Source: Melioribacteraceae bacterium
GTDB lineage: Bacteria > Bacteroidota > Ignavibacteria > Ignavibacteriales > Melioribacteraceae
Reading direction: 5' to 3'
Assembly (NCBI GenBank): GCA_027858595.1
Contig: JAQICK010000102.1
Span: 1 to 6,052, forward strand
Length of the DNA: 6,052 nt
A model generated the notes under the pieces. That model did no database searches. It worked only from the letters and a program-made list of their open reading frames with translations, and was not told where the DNA came from. Both the position numbers and the translations under genes were made by a program. The number at the start of each line of letters is the position of its first letter. Positions within the stretch are counted from its first letter, which is position 1. Positions 5,935-6,052 of this stretch are shown piece by piece.

Positions 5935-5966
5935 GTCATTAAAAAGATTGTCATTAAGTGGTCATT
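5935..5966 (+). repeat. Three GTCATT direct repeats before the last gene
   Basis: GTCATT occurs at 5935-5940, 5950-5955 and 5961-5966, the first two extended to GTCATTAA. Starts are 15 and 11 bases apart. All lie in the 70-base gap between the 5711 and 5985 genes, just before the ribosome site, where a repressor or activator could act. Function not shown. Confidence 0.35.
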
Positions 5967-5984
5967 GATAGAAAGGTAAAAAGA

Positions 5985-6052
5985 ATGAAGTATTTAGAAG
6001 ATTACATAAAAGAAGCAGAAGAAGTAATAACTCGATTTGAAGAGAGCAAGGA
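5985..6052 (+). CDS. 5' end of an unidentified gene, truncated by the right edge
   Basis: An ATG at 5985 opens a frame of 22 codons to the window edge, with GAAAGG (5971-5976) eight bases upstream as a ribosome binding site. The visible N-terminus (MKYLEDYIKEAEEVITRFEE) is charged and helical, with no signal peptide. Too little is present to name a family. Its gap of 70 bases from the 5711 gene and the same direction allow co-transcription. Confidence 0.6.
   Translation, partial: MKYLEDYIKEAEEVITRFEESK

Overview
The window is AT-rich bacterial DNA, most likely from a member of the Bacteroidota. That assignment is an inference from base composition, from the leftward genes starting without a clear Shine-Dalgarno sequence, and from the general look of the proteins; no marker gene settles it. 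It holds a leftward type I restriction-modification locus (about 1-3718) and a rightward block of unrecognised A-rich genes (about 4033-6052). A divergent intergenic region of about 420 bases separates them.

Leftward block: hsdM (N6-adenine methyltransferase subunit) is followed after 7 bases by hsdS (specificity subunit with two recognition domains and two conserved coiled-coil repeats). About 100 bases further on is an Xre-type helix-turn-helix protein fused to an ImmA/IrrE zinc peptidase, which runs off the left edge. No hsdR is visible; it would be expected beyond the left edge or elsewhere. The gap before the regulator gene contains two nearly concentric inverted repeats. Part of that sequence, a 12-base word, recurs upstream of hsdM, which suggests that one regulator may read both promoters.

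Rightward block: a 130-codon frame and a 324-codon frame, neither assigned to a family. A third frame lies between them. The three frames can be joined by two -1 shifts, each falling on a correctly phased A_AAA_AAA heptamer, into one predicted protein of about 462 residues with a C-terminal helix-turn-helix-like end. This could be frameshifting, decay by indels, or homopolymer sequencing error. After it come a 12-bp perfect hairpin inside a cluster of TGGAA motifs, a small unrecognised 67-codon gene with a good ribosome binding site, a set of GTCATT repeats, and the first 22 codons of another gene at the right edge.

The restriction-modification genes are clear. The joint control by the Xre-ImmA protein and the nature of the frameshifted gene are the points that most deserve a second look.
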